From assembly GCA_012840975.1 (NCBI GenBank), contig DUVP01000007.1, positions 1 through 64,000 of the forward strand: a stretch of DNA of 64,000 bases, written 5' to 3'. The stretch is from Mogibacterium sp. (GTDB lineage Bacteria; Bacillota; Clostridia; Peptostreptococcales; Anaerovoracaceae). Shown here piece by piece: positions 10,252 to 19,006 of this stretch (within the stretch, counting starts at the first letter, position 1; each line of letters opens with the position of its first letter). The notes beneath the pieces are model-generated. The model was not told where the DNA came from and did no database searches. It saw nothing but the letters and a program-made list of their open reading frames with translations. Both the position numbers and the translations under genes were made by a program.

Positions 10252-11379
10252 ATTAAGAAAATAACAGCAACAATATCGATAATAATTGTACTTGCATTGA
10301 TTCCGATGAGTGCTTTTGCAGAGACCGGAATAGGAACGCAAATCGGGGAAGAAGGTAATACAGGTATATATAGTACTGTAAACACAGCAGAGGATTCTGA
10401 GGCGGGAAATTACGATGTTTCGGATCCAAGCACGGATTCAAGTCAGGGAGAAAAAAACCGGGAAGAGAACGATCCTGAAAACCCGGAAAATCCGGGCGAT
10501 CCTGAAAATCCGACCGAGCCTGAACCCCCCGAGGAGCCTGGTGAATCGGAAGAATCGGATTTTAGAGAAATAGTTCCGGTATCAAAAGCTGCTGTAAGAG
10601 GGGAAGGAATAAGAGTTAGATGGGATCCTGTTGAGGATGCGACGAGATATTTTGTGTACAGAAGCTATTCTGCAAAAGGTAAGAAAGTACTGATTGCCGG
10701 AACAATTTCAACCTATTATACAGACAAGAAGGTTAAGTCCGGCAGGAATGCTTATTATTTTGTCCGAGGGGTTAAAGATAAAATTTATACTGAATATACT
10801 CAATATTCAAAACCTGCAAAATCAAAAATAATACGCATTTATATTGAAACCGGACATGGAATTGACAGCAAAGGCAAATGGGATCCGGGGTGTACATGGA
10901 AATACAGAGGAAGAAGATACCAGGAAGCTAAACTTATGATTCCTATTGCAAAGGCAATGACAAAATATATGAGAAGAAGCGGGGTATATGTTTATACCGA
11001 TGCTTATTCCGGAAACAATACTAACCTGGATTATATGATAAAATTCGCAAACAATCACAGCGTCAGTGCAGTTATAAGCCTGCACTGTGACTATTACAAG
11101 GCGAAACCGGGAACATTGCCATTATATAGGACAGCAGAGCAAAAGAAGCTGGCAATCGCTCTTAACAAAGGGGTGCACAACACTATCAAAATCAGGAACA
11201 GAGGTCTTATGAAGAGAAAAGATCTGCGTGCTCTTAACAAGGTAAAAGCCCCATCCTGCATCTTTGAAACCGGCAGTATAAAAGGAGACAATAAACTTCT
11301 AAGAACTAAGTATGATTCATACGGCAAAGGTCTGGCCAAAGGTCTGTGTAAATATCTGAATGTGAATTTCACACCTTAG
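10252..11379 (+). CDS. Secreted N-acetylmuramoyl-L-alanine amidase (Amidase_3) with Fn3-like domain
   Basis: A peptidoglycan amidase cleaving the MurNAc-L-Ala bond. The signal peptide (KKITATISIIIVLALIP then SAFA) only appears if translation starts at ATT 10252, which sits 6 bases after AGGAG at 10241-10245; no ATG, GTG or TTG precedes the signal core. An acidic Pro/Glu-rich linker follows (about residues 65-105), then an Fn3-like domain (about 108-195) and the Zn amidase. Zn ligands and catalytic residue: His in ETGHG (about 201), Glu in YQEAK (about 224), His in SLHCD (about 277), Glu in FETGS (about 338). If ATT is not used, the first conventional codon (TTG 10297) would cut the signal peptide in half. 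Confidence 0.85.
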   Translation: MKKITATISIIIVLALIPMSAFAETGIGTQIGEEGNTGIYSTVNTAEDSEAGNYDVSDPSTDSSQGEKNREENDPENPENPGDPENPTEPEPPEEPGESEESDFREIVPVSKAAVRGEGIRVRWDPVEDATRYFVYRSYSAKGKKVLIAGTISTYYTDKKVKSGRNAYYFVRGVKDKIYTEYTQYSKPAKSKIIRIYIETGHGIDSKGKWDPGCTWKYRGRRYQEAKLMIPIAKAMTKYMRRSGVYVYTDAYSGNNTNLDYMIKFANNHSVSAVISLHCDYYKAKPGTLPLYRTAEQKKLAIALNKGVHNTIKIRNRGLMKRKDLRALNKVKAPSCIFETGSIKGDNKLLRTKYDSYGKGLAKGLCKYLNVNFTP

Positions 11380-11383
11380 CAGA

Positions 11384-11425
11384 GTGCAGTTTGTCACAAT
11401 AGACTTTTCAAATGAAGGATATTGA
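11384..11425 (+). pseudogene. C-terminal remnant of a lost lipoprotein paralogue
   Basis: These 42 bases encode VQFVTIDFSNEGY plus stop and match the last 42 bases of the following lipoprotein gene (12029-12070, VQFVTIEFSDESF plus stop) at 37 of 42 positions. It has no start or upstream body. The likeliest reading is that a tandem copy once stood here and was removed up to its last codons. Confidence 0.7.
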
Positions 11426-11458
11426 TATCAGGCAAAATAAATTACGAGGAGGCTTAAT

Positions 11459-12070
11459 ATGAGATCAAAAAAACTGTTTGTAGCTGCATTACTAATTATA
11501 ATGATAATGATGCTGGGTGCATGCACAAATATGTCATCTTCTCATTTTACTTTATCTAAAGAAGGGATTGCCCCTTACGAATTATCAGAAAGCGAAAAGT
11601 ATATATTGGAATCTTTCGCCATAGATGATACATCACAAATACTTGCTTTTAAGGCACCTAAGGAGGCGAAGAGCCTGCAGGTAAATATTTACCGGCTTGA
11701 TGATAAGGGAAAATGGAGCAATACCGGCGGTGGAGGCGTTCCTCTGAATCCGGAACAATTAAGCGGAACCTTCACAATACACCTAAAAGAAGACTATGGG
11801 ATTGATTTTAATATCAATACTGACGGACTGGCTTCAATTAAGACGGAGGGAGTTTCGCTTGAGTCCGAGTCGACATCATGGACACAGGGATTTTTGGAGG
11901 AGTTTCAGAATATTGAAATGAATAAAGAAATCCCGGTTGCTTTTAAGGTAGTTGACAGCGGCCCAAGCATGGAAGGTTACTCGCTTCAAGATTACTTCAA
12001 GCCATCAGGATTCAAGGGAATGGATTTAGTGCAGTTTGTCACAATAGAGTTTTCAGATGAAAGTTTTTGA
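11459..12070 (+). CDS. Putative lipoprotein of unknown function
   Basis: A 203-residue protein with a lipoprotein signal: KK at the N-terminus, a hydrophobic core, and lipobox LGAC with Cys22 as the lipidation site. It is therefore expected on the outer face of the membrane. No domain was recognised in the rest, which is mixed alpha/beta, acidic and without catalytic motifs. The ATG follows a strong CGAGGAGG at 11445-11452. The gene is followed by a strong hairpin and preceded by a remnant of a paralogue. Confidence 0.8.
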   Translation: MRSKKLFVAALLIIMIMMLGACTNMSSSHFTLSKEGIAPYELSESEKYILESFAIDDTSQILAFKAPKEAKSLQVNIYRLDDKGKWSNTGGGGVPLNPEQLSGTFTIHLKEDYGIDFNINTDGLASIKTEGVSLESESTSWTQGFLEEFQNIEMNKEIPVAFKVVDSGPSMEGYSLQDYFKPSGFKGMDLVQFVTIEFSDESF

Positions 12071-12094
12071 TAGCTGTTTTATCGATACCACAGA

Positions 12095-12138
12095 AAAACC
12101 TCCGCACTATACTTTTTGACGTATAATGCGGAGGTTTT
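12095..12138. terminator. Bidirectional intrinsic terminator
   Basis: AAAACCTCCGCACTATAC (12095-12112) pairs with GTATAATGCGGAGGTTTT (12121-12138) with one mismatch and an 8-base loop. A/T runs on both sides let it serve both the lipoprotein gene and the converging cupin gene. Confidence 0.85.
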
Positions 12139-12160
12139 GTTTTCAGGTTAAAAATATATT

Positions 12161-12835
12161 TTATCTGAGAGTAACAACCTTTTGGAAATGACCTTTCCAA
12201 TCGCTTTTGCAAGGTTTTTCGCCACCATCGGTAATCCAGTTCGGGCTCTCTCCGTCGGTAATCAGGTCATATTCTTGAGGTAAAACCATTCCGCGGAGAA
12301 ATGTGCAGTGCTCATCATTCATTACCGTAGATATAAGCGGGTATGCACCTTCTTCATACCAGACAGCTCCGCAGCCGCGATTATCGGAAGATTCTCCGAT
12401 GTTCGATTCTACTTTCATATGGCCTTTTTTCATGGATCTGATTCCTGAACCCGGATGAGAATGAAGTCCTGTGCAGCCTTCAAAATTTATTATCTCATCC
12501 AGTCTGAATAACCATTTTGAAGTTGGAACCATGTTGAACATGTCGACAACCCTTGCCATTTTCATCAATGAAGAAACTCCTTCACCTTCAGCCACATTAT
12601 ACGGTGCAATTGTTCTTTCCAGCTCCCATCTCCAGACAACAGCGCCATTTTTGCCGGCACTTATGTCGACATAGTCCTGACAATAGACTGCCTCATCTTC
12701 CGTTAATTCTTGTCCATTTAATAGGATTGATCCGCGAAGACAATAGACAGCTGTATGCTGACAGTAGACAGTTGCTGCTTTTGAATTCGATTCATATGTG
12801 TCGTGATAAAGCCTTAATGAGTATTGAGATGCCAT
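12161..12835 (-). CDS. Cupin-fold protein of unknown function
   Basis: A 224-residue cytosolic protein. The pattern is two cupin-like beta-barrel halves: AVYCLRGSILLNGQELTEDE in the first, and LHSHPGSGIRSMKKGHMKVES with candidate metal-binding His residues in the second. The substrate is unknown; such proteins range from isomerases and dioxygenases to binding proteins. The ATG (12833-12835 on the complement) follows GGAGT; an upstream in-frame start would lack a ribosome binding site. No partner gene is adjacent on this strand except the GDSL pseudogene upstream. Confidence 0.75.
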   Translation of the reverse strand: MASQYSLRLYHDTYESNSKAATVYCQHTAVYCLRGSILLNGQELTEDEAVYCQDYVDISAGKNGAVVWRWELERTIAPYNVAEGEGVSSLMKMARVVDMFNMVPTSKWLFRLDEIINFEGCTGLHSHPGSGIRSMKKGHMKVESNIGESSDNRGCGAVWYEEGAYPLISTVMNDEHCTFLRGMVLPQEYDLITDGESPNWITDGGEKPCKSDWKGHFQKVVTLR

Positions 12836-12932
12836 AATGAACTCCTTTCTTTTCTCTTTTCCGTTAAAGTTATATATAATTATAATCACAAAACGAGCAA
12901 AAATGGAAATAAAAAGAAATCAATTCAATTGC

Positions 12933-13197
12933 CTAAGAGTTGCAACGCGAAAGTTTAAATTTTATTGCTGCCTCCGCCATAATCCGATGTCCCTCAACGG
13001 AAGGATGTATTCCGTCCGGAAGATATAGGGAAGAGGAGTCGTATTCGGTAAGATAAGCCTCAAAAGCTTTGCCGAAGTCCAGTATACGTAACTGCAGATC
13101 TGTGCAAAAAAAGCGGAGCCAGTCGGAATAAGCCAGTATCTCTTCGGCAGACACCATATCCCGCGGTCAGGCTATCCCTTAAGCATACAATCTTCAT
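12933..13197 (-). pseudogene. SGNH/GDSL hydrolase, internally deleted
   Basis: On the reverse strand an ATG at 13197 with GGAGG upstream begins MKIVCLRDSLTAGYGV, the block I of a GDSL esterase (with R replacing the usual G of GDSL). After that the frame shifts, and the sequence continues as the C-terminal end of the same family, containing LYLPDGIHPSVEGHRIM (block V Asp/His). About 100 codons between blocks I and V, with the oxyanion-hole Gly and Asn blocks, are missing. It cannot make an active enzyme. Confidence 0.8.
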
Positions 13198-13326
13198 GTT
13201 TTTACCTCCTCGATAAATCGGGTGAAATTTCTTTTTCCATAATTTTACATAATCTTGTTATATATTTTATTTATAGTCAGGCATATTGATAGCCGTCAAT
13301 TTTATTATACTTGTTTATAAGTGGAG

Positions 13327-13355
13327 TTTACAAAAATAATTATTTATTTTATAAT
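13327..13355 (+). promoter_or_regulatory. Sigma-A-type promoter of the one-carbon/glycine operon
   Basis: TTTACA at 13327-13332 and a perfect TATAAT at 13350-13355 are separated by 17 bases. Transcription would start near 13362, giving a leader of about 290 bases before fhs. The leader holds a short ORF, an intrinsic terminator and a small tandem repeat. The stretch 13198-13326 shows nothing else recognisable. Confidence 0.7.
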
Positions 13356-13457
13356 GATAAATAAGAAGAGTGGTGTGTATAAGCATCGGTCTTGAAATCA
13401 GTAAAAATCGGAAGATTCATTCTTAATTGTAAAGCACAATTTCTTTTGGAGGGAGTC

Positions 13458-13568
13458 GTGTTTCGGGAAATAATTGAAATTAAGATTTTTTTATCGCAAA
13501 AAAAATGCAGAGGCACTCGACGACCTCTCCATCCGGGGGTTGCTCATTTCATATGTACTTTGAGATAA
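13458..13568 (+). CDS. Possible 36-codon leader peptide
   Basis: GTG at 13458 lies 5 bases after GGAGG (13448-13452), a strong ribosome binding site. The frame runs 36 codons, MFREIIEIKIFLSQKK then a basic stretch (CRGTRRPLHPG), and ends at TAA 13566-13568, exactly inside the 5' arm of the terminator hairpin. No homologue is recognised. The position suggests a regulatory leader peptide rather than a functional protein, but no run of Gly or other codons gives away the effector. Confidence 0.45.
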   Translation: MFREIIEIKIFLSQKKCRGTRRPLHPGVAHFICTLR

Positions 13569-13592
13569 CAAGCATGACTTGTTATTTTTTTT
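13565..13592 (+). terminator. Leader terminator/attenuator upstream of fhs
   Basis: ATAACAAG (13565-13572) pairs perfectly with CTTGTTAT (13578-13585) around a 5-base loop, followed by seven T. It stands between the promoter and fhs, so it must be bypassed for operon expression. The stop codon of the leader ORF overlaps the 5' arm. Confidence 0.65.
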
Positions 13593-13599
13593 ACATTCT

Positions 13600-13626
13600 A
13601 TAACTAACATAACTAACATAACTAAA
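13600..13626 (+). repeat. Three tandem copies of a 9-base unit
   Basis: ATAACTAAC occurs at 13600-13608 and 13609-13617, and as ATAACTAAA at 13618-13626, between the leader terminator and the fhs ribosome binding site. It is AU-rich and unstructured; its role is unknown. Confidence 0.6.
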
Positions 13627-13654
13627 CTATAACTGTATAAGAGGGGGTAATAAT

Positions 13655-15328
13655 ATGAGTTTTAAAACCGATATCGAAATTGCACAAGAGGCGGAATCGC
13701 TACACATAACCAAGATTGCCGAAAAATGCGGCATAGATCAAAAATATGTAGAGCAGTATGGAAACTTTAAGGCAAAGATTGATTATGGATTGTTGAAAGA
13801 AATCGACCGCCCCGACGGGAAGTTGGTTTTAGTTACCGCTATTACACCTACTCCTGCAGGAGAAGGAAAGACGACAACGACAGTGGGGCTGGCAGATGGT
13901 CTGAGGAAGATTGGGAAGAATTCGGTTGTAGCATTGCGCGAACCTTCTTTGGGACCTGTGTTCGGAGTGAAAGGCGGGGCAGCCGGAGGCGGATATGCCC
14001 AGGTAGTTCCTATGGAAGAAATCAACCTTCATTTCACAGGAGATTTTCATGCAATAGGGGCTGCAAACAACCTTCTGGCGGCTATGCTGGACAACCATAT
14101 TCAGCAGGGAAATTCGTTGGGAATAGATGTTAAAAAGATTACATGGAGACGTGTAGTTGACATGAATGACAGGCAGTTGCGTAATATTGTAAACGGTCTG
14201 GGAGGAAGAGCACAGGGAGTGCCACGTGAGGATGGATATGACATTACAGTGGCATCGGAGATTATGGCTGTTTTATGTCTTGCCGCAGATATTCTCGATC
14301 TTAAGAAACGTCTCGGGCGTATTATTGTGGGATATACATACGATGACAAACCGGTTACTGCGAATGATTTGAAAGCTGCCGGAGCTATGGCCGCATTATT
14401 GAAGGATGCTTTAAAACCTAACCTGGTTCAAACGCTTGAACACACTCCGGCCTTTATCCATGGCGGACCTTTTGCCAATATTGCACATGGCTGTAACTCC
14501 ATTATAGCTACCCGGATGGCAATGAAGCTGGGTGATTACGCTATTACCGAAGCGGGCTTTGCCGCCGACCTTGGAGCCGAAAAATTCTTTGACATTAAAT
14601 GTCGTATGGCAAATCTTAAACCGGATGCTGTGGTCATAGTAGCGACAGTTCGCGCACTTAAGCATCACGGTGGTGTTAGCAAGAGCGATTTGAACAACGA
14701 AAACCTGGATGCTCTGGAAAAAGGATTGCCGAACTTACTGCAGCATGTTGATAACATTAAAAATGTGTTCGGGTTACCTTGCGTGGTAGCTATCAATGCG
14801 TTCCCGACCGATACGAAAGCGGAACTGGATCTTATTGAGAGTAAGTGCAATGCACTGGGAGTAAACGTAGCTTTGTCTGAAGTCTGGGCAAAGGGCGGAG
14901 AAGGAGGAAAAGTTCTGGCTGAGGAAGTGGTCCGTCTCTGTGAACAGCAGAATAGTTTTAACCAGAGTTACGACTTGGATCTTTCTATTGAAGAAAAGTT
15001 GGATGTTATTTGCAAACGAATCTATCATGCGGATGGCGTGGAATTGACTCCAAATGCTAAGAAGCAGGCAGCACGTTTAACAGAACTCGGATTCGGCAAT
15101 ATGCCGGTCTGCATGGCGAAGACACAATATTCCTTCTCGGATGATCCTGCTCAATTAGGCGCTCCGAAAGGATTCACAGTTACTGTGCGTAATTTGAAGG
15201 TTAGTGCAGGAGCCGGATTTATTGTTGCCCTTACGGGAGAAATCATGACGATGCCGGGACTTCCGAGAGTGCCTGCTGCTGAAAAGATAGATGTAGATGA
15301 AAACGGAAAAATTTCCGGATTGTTCTGA
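13655..15328 (+). CDS. fhs: Formate-tetrahydrofolate ligase
   Basis: Catalyses formate + ATP + THF to 10-formyl-THF, reversibly. At 557 residues it is full length. The P-loop [11 protein letters not shown] is near residues 67-77, with [20 protein letters not shown] just after, typical of the family. The ATG at 13655 follows GAGGGGG. It heads an operon with fchA, folD, a formate-family channel and the whole glycine cleavage system. In that context the enzyme may run toward formate plus ATP when glycine is being oxidised. Confidence 0.97.
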   Translation: MSFKTDIEIAQEAESLHITKIAEKCGIDQKYVEQYGNFKAKIDYGLLKEIDRPDGKLVLVTAITPTPAGEGKTTTTVGLADGLRKIGKNSVVALREPSLGPVFGVKGGAAGGGYAQVVPMEEINLHFTGDFHAIGAANNLLAAMLDNHIQQGNSLGIDVKKITWRRVVDMNDRQLRNIVNGLGGRAQGVPREDGYDITVASEIMAVLCLAADILDLKKRLGRIIVGYTYDDKPVTANDLKAAGAMAALLKDALKPNLVQTLEHTPAFIHGGPFANIAHGCNSIIATRMAMKLGDYAITEAGFAADLGAEKFFDIKCRMANLKPDAVVIVATVRALKHHGGVSKSDLNNENLDALEKGLPNLLQHVDNIKNVFGLPCVVAINAFPTDTKAELDLIESKCNALGVNVALSEVWAKGGEGGKVLAEEVVRLCEQQNSFNQSYDLDLSIEEKLDVICKRIYHADGVELTPNAKKQAARLTELGFGNMPVCMAKTQYSFSDDPAQLGAPKGFTVTVRNLKVSAGAGFIVALTGEIMTMPGLPRVPAAEKIDVDENGKISGLF

Positions 15329-15349
15329 AAATTAAAAAAGGAGAAAGCA

Positions 15350-15973
15350 GTGAGTGAAAAATTGACTGACAAAAGTTGTATAGAGTTTGCAGCAGCATTA
15401 GCTTCCAAGGAACCTGTTCCCGGAGGCGGTGGTGCCGCAGCCATGTGTGGTGCATTGGGAGTCGCACTTTGTTCAATGGTAGGTAATTTCACGGTGGGGA
15501 AAAAGAAATATGCCGCCGTTGAAAGTGATGTGAAGCGTATGCTGGAAAAAGCAGAAGACTTGCGTTCATCTCTGCTGGACCTGGTGGAAAAAGATGCTGT
15601 TGCATTTTTCCCTTTATCACAGGCTTACTCTATCCCGAAAGATGATCCGAAGCGGGATGAGGTCCTGGAAAAAGCAACGACGGATGCCTGTAAGGCACCT
15701 TTGGAAATAATGCATCGCGTTTGCGAGGTTATCGATCTTCTGGAAGAGATGCTGGAGAAGGGCAGTACTATGTTCGTTTCAGACGTGGGCTGTGGAGCAC
15801 TGTTTTGTGAGGCGGCATTGGAGAGTGCAGCAATCAATATATTTGTGAATACAAGGACATTGAAAAACAGGACAAATGCAGAGAAACTGGAACATGAAGC
15901 TGATAGCTGCTTACGTGAATATGTTGCGAAAGCCCGTAAAATATCCGATGAAGTTTTTAATCGTTTACGATAA
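15350..15973 (+). CDS. fchA: Methenyltetrahydrofolate cyclohydrolase (FTCD-C family)
   Basis: Interconverts 5,10-methenyl-THF and 10-formyl-THF. The 207-residue, largely helical protein carries the family motif PVPGGGGAAAMCGALGVAL near residues 24-42. The start is GTG 15350 behind AAAAGGAG. The separate cyclohydrolase matters because the FolD encoded next lacks the lysine needed for that activity. Confidence 0.9.
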   Translation: MSEKLTDKSCIEFAAALASKEPVPGGGGAAAMCGALGVALCSMVGNFTVGKKKYAAVESDVKRMLEKAEDLRSSLLDLVEKDAVAFFPLSQAYSIPKDDPKRDEVLEKATTDACKAPLEIMHRVCEVIDLLEEMLEKGSTMFVSDVGCGALFCEAALESAAINIFVNTRTLKNRTNAEKLEHEADSCLREYVAKARKISDEVFNRLR

Positions 15974-16063
15974 TGATACAAAAAAGCTTTAAGTAAGATT
16001 TTATCCTATATTGAGGAGAAAGGTGATGAGGTCGTTTCAGATGTCATTATATGAGGTGTAATT

Positions 16064-16912
16064 ATGGCGGAAATATTAAAAGGTGCGCCGGTCGCAAATG
16101 CATTGACGGATAAATTGATAGAACGTGTAAATTCACTTAAGGCCAAGGGCGTAGCGCCAAATCTGGCCCTTGTGAGGGTAGGAGAACGGGGAGATGACTT
16201 GGCTTATGAAAGAGGCCTCATGAAACGTTGCGAAAAAATAGGTGTTAAAGTGGAGAATTTTGTTTTGCCGGCTGACTGCAGACAAGAGGAATTGTTGGAC
16301 ACCATTCGCAAGATCAATGAGGATGACGGGATCCATGGATGTCTTATGTTTCGTCCTTTGCGAAATAAAGAAGATGAACAGGCCGCCTGTGCGTTGTTGT
16401 CTCCCGAAAAGGATGTGGATTGCATTACAACAGGCTCTCTTGCTGCCGTTTTCACCGGAAGCGGTGCAGGATTCCCACCATGTACTGCACAAGCGTGTAT
16501 GGAAATTTTAGATTACTATGGCTACAACCTTCAAGGCAAGCGTGTGACTGTCATCGGTCGGAGTTTGGTTATCGGAAAGCCGCTCTCCATGATGCTGCAA
16601 GGCAAAAATGCAACTGTCACTATGTGCCATACAAAGACAGTGGATCTGCCCGGGACTTGTCGTAACGCGGAAATTCTGATTGTTGCTGCCGGAAAAGCCA
16701 ATGTGGTGGATGAAACCTATACAAACCCGAATCAGGTTGTTATAGATGTGGGTATTAATGTAGATAGCGAGGGCAAACTTTGCGGCGATGTGAAGTTTGA
16801 TTCTGTGGAATCCGAAGTTGCAGCTGTTACACCTGTTCCGGGAGGCGTGGGAACTGTTACTTCTACAGTTTTGGCAAAGCATGTTATTGATGCAGCGGAA
16901 AAAACTTTGTAA
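16064..16912 (+). CDS. folD: FolD-family methylene-THF dehydrogenase, probably cyclohydrolase-dead
   Basis: A 282-residue FolD homologue with a Rossmann NAD(P) domain (VIGRSLVIGKPLSMML, near 165-180). It oxidises 5,10-methylene-THF to methenyl-THF. In bifunctional FolD the active site is Y-x-x-x-K; here the segment is AYERGLMKRCE, with Tyr48 kept but Leu52 where the essential cyclohydrolase Lys should be. The usual PLP and KDVDG motifs read PLR and KDVDC. I infer a monofunctional dehydrogenase paired with FchA, one gene upstream. The ATG follows GAGGTG at 16051-16056. Confidence 0.88.
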   Translation: MAEILKGAPVANALTDKLIERVNSLKAKGVAPNLALVRVGERGDDLAYERGLMKRCEKIGVKVENFVLPADCRQEELLDTIRKINEDDGIHGCLMFRPLRNKEDEQAACALLSPEKDVDCITTGSLAAVFTGSGAGFPPCTAQACMEILDYYGYNLQGKRVTVIGRSLVIGKPLSMMLQGKNATVTMCHTKTVDLPGTCRNAEILIVAAGKANVVDETYTNPNQVVIDVGINVDSEGKLCGDVKFDSVESEVAAVTPVPGGVGTVTSTVLAKHVIDAAEKTL

Positions 16913-16949
16913 CTGAATTTCTAAATTCATATGAAAGGATGAATGCGAC

Positions 16950-17729
16950 ATGTACCGTGAAGAAATTGAGACAATAAGCAAAACTTCTTTGGCAAAGTTG
17001 GATTTGCTTGAAAACAATCCGAAAGGCTACATTCTATCTGCAATGCTGGCAGGACTATATGTAGGGATTGGTGTAATGTTTGCATTTACGGCAGGGGGAT
17101 ATCTATCGGCAGCAGGTTCTCCCGCAACAAAAATTATGATGGGAATAGCTTTCGGAGTAGCCCTGAGCCTTGTAATTATCGCCGGAGCCGAGTTGTTTAC
17201 AGGTAACAATCTTGTATTAGCTATCGGCTCACTTAACGGGGCATTGCCATGGCATAAAACCCTGCTGGCTTTTCTTGTCTGTTTTCTTGGTAATTGGCTG
17301 GGATCGATTTTAGCCGGAGGGGCATTCTATCTTACAGGACTGGCAACCGGGCCTGTAAGTGAATTTATGGTTTCATCGGCAGCAATTAAAATGAGTTTGC
17401 CGCCTTTACAGTTATTCATGCGTGCAGCATTATGTAATGTGCTTGTCTGTCTGGCAGTATGGTGCGGCTACAGATCTAAAAGTGAGAGTGGAAAGCTCAT
17501 TATGATATTCTGGTGCTTATTTGCTTTTATTACGACAGGCTTTGAACATAGTATCGCAAACATGACGCTATTCACAATTGCATTGTTTGTACCGCATGGA
17601 GCGGATGTAAGCATTGCCGGGTGTTTGTATAATATAATAGTTGCCGCTATCGGTAATGTGGCCGGAGCAATTATTGTTTTGGCGATTCCGTATTTTATTA
17701 TAAGCGGAGGTGCACGAAAAAAGCAGTAA
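16950..17729 (+). CDS. Formate/nitrite transporter (FNT) family channel
   Basis: A 259-residue membrane protein with about six hydrophobic segments and the FNT pattern (GLYVGIGVMFAF, AGAELFTGNN, GNWLGSI, GFEHSIANM). FNT proteins pass formate, nitrite, lactate or hydrosulfide. The neighbours Fhs, FchA and FolD argue for formate, as export of the end product of glycine oxidation or import for one-carbon synthesis. The substrate is an inference from context. Confidence 0.9.
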   Translation: MYREEIETISKTSLAKLDLLENNPKGYILSAMLAGLYVGIGVMFAFTAGGYLSAAGSPATKIMMGIAFGVALSLVIIAGAELFTGNNLVLAIGSLNGALPWHKTLLAFLVCFLGNWLGSILAGGAFYLTGLATGPVSEFMVSSAAIKMSLPPLQLFMRAALCNVLVCLAVWCGYRSKSESGKLIMIFWCLFAFITTGFEHSIANMTLFTIALFVPHGADVSIAGCLYNIIVAAIGNVAGAIIVLAIPYFIISGGARKKQ

Positions 17730-17848
17730 AATGCCCAGGAACGATTGTGTCAAAAGATAAAACAATTTAAAGAGAAGGGAATAAATTATTTCAGATGGTG
17801 TCTCCGACACGTATAACAATTAAATCACAGAAAAAAGGAGGGAAAACT

Positions 17849-18937
17849 ATGGAAAAGAAAACTGCACTTTACGACCGGCACGTTGAGCTGGGAGGAAAAA
17901 TGGTTCCCTTTGCCGGGTATTTGATGCCTGTCCAATTCAAGAAAGGCATTAAGGAAGAACATATTATTGTTCGTGAGCATGCGGGTATGTTTGACTGCAG
18001 CCACATGGGTTTGGCTCGTGTGGATGGTCCCGATGCTCTTGCCAATTTGAATTACCTGCTTACCAATCGGTTTGACAATATGAAAGACGGTGACTGCAGT
18101 TACGCTCTCATGTTGTATGAAGACGGAGGGTGCGTCGATGACTTACTTGTATATCGCCGCAATCAAAACAGCTATTACTTGATTTTGAATGCCAGCAACA
18201 CTGCAAAAGACATTGACTGGATTTGCAGGCACCTCAAAGGAGATGTCGAATTTCTTATGTGCGAATCCTATTCACTGCTTGCCGTGCAAGGTCCTGCTGT
18301 CCTGAAAATAATGTCTGAAATGGCTACCGGCACATTGCCTACAAAATATTATACGTTTACCGATAACGTGGATATTGCCGGTGTTAAATGCCTTGTTTCA
18401 CGCACAGGATATACGGGTTCTTTCGGTTATGAGATTTTCATACCGAACGACGAAGGCGCAGTCATCGTTTGGAATGCTCTCCTGGATAAAGGAGTAGAGC
18501 CTTGTGGATTGGGTTCACGTGATACGTTGCGTACTGAAGCGGGGCTTCCTTTATACGGCCATGAGACATCCGAAGAAATCGATCCTGTTACTGCAGGATT
18601 AGGCTTTTTTGTCAAAATGGACAAAGATGACTTTATCGGAAAAGCCGGGCTAATTAAACGGGGAACGCCTACCAAAAAACGTGTAGGTGTAAAAGTTACC
18701 GGACGCGGTATCATTCGTGAACTTCAGGATGTCTATGATGGTGATAAAAAGGTAGGAGTTGTTTCTTCCGGAACATTTATGGCATGGATCAATGCAAGCG
18801 CAGGTATGGCCTTTGTGGATCCAGAATTTGCAGAAATCGGAAAACAACTTGAGGTAGATGTCCGCGGGAGACGTGTGCCTATAGAAATTGTTAAATTGCC
18901 TTTCTATAATGTTTCCCGTGAAGATCCTGCGCTATAA
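17849..18937 (+). CDS. gcvT: Glycine cleavage T protein, aminomethyltransferase
   Basis: Releases NH3 from the aminomethyl-lipoyl arm of GcvH and gives 5,10-methylene-THF. The product is 362 residues, normal for GcvT, with YLMPVQF near the N-terminus, the folate-binding RTGYTGSFGYEIF (about 192-204) and GLGSRDTLRTEAGLPLYGHE (about 221-240). The ATG at 17849 is chosen because AAGGAGG lies just upstream; an earlier in-frame start would add an unrelated 18-residue tail. Confidence 0.96.
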   Translation: MEKKTALYDRHVELGGKMVPFAGYLMPVQFKKGIKEEHIIVREHAGMFDCSHMGLARVDGPDALANLNYLLTNRFDNMKDGDCSYALMLYEDGGCVDDLLVYRRNQNSYYLILNASNTAKDIDWICRHLKGDVEFLMCESYSLLAVQGPAVLKIMSEMATGTLPTKYYTFTDNVDIAGVKCLVSRTGYTGSFGYEIFIPNDEGAVIVWNALLDKGVEPCGLGSRDTLRTEAGLPLYGHETSEEIDPVTAGLGFFVKMDKDDFIGKAGLIKRGTPTKKRVGVKVTGRGIIRELQDVYDGDKKVGVVSSGTFMAWINASAGMAFVDPEFAEIGKQLEVDVRGRRVPIEIVKLPFYNVSREDPAL

Positions 18938-19006
18938 TAGCGAATAGCTAAATTTGTTATATAAATTTTTTAATCAAAGAATTATTTTTTAAAGGAGGAT
19001 ATTAGT

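Noticed and set aside
13362-13654. Glycine or tetrahydrofolate riboswitch in the leader of the glycine operon
   Set aside because: I looked for the tandem glycine aptamer core and the THF aptamer and saw neither. A covariance-model search (Rfam) would be decisive; a hit would change the reading of the leader ORF.
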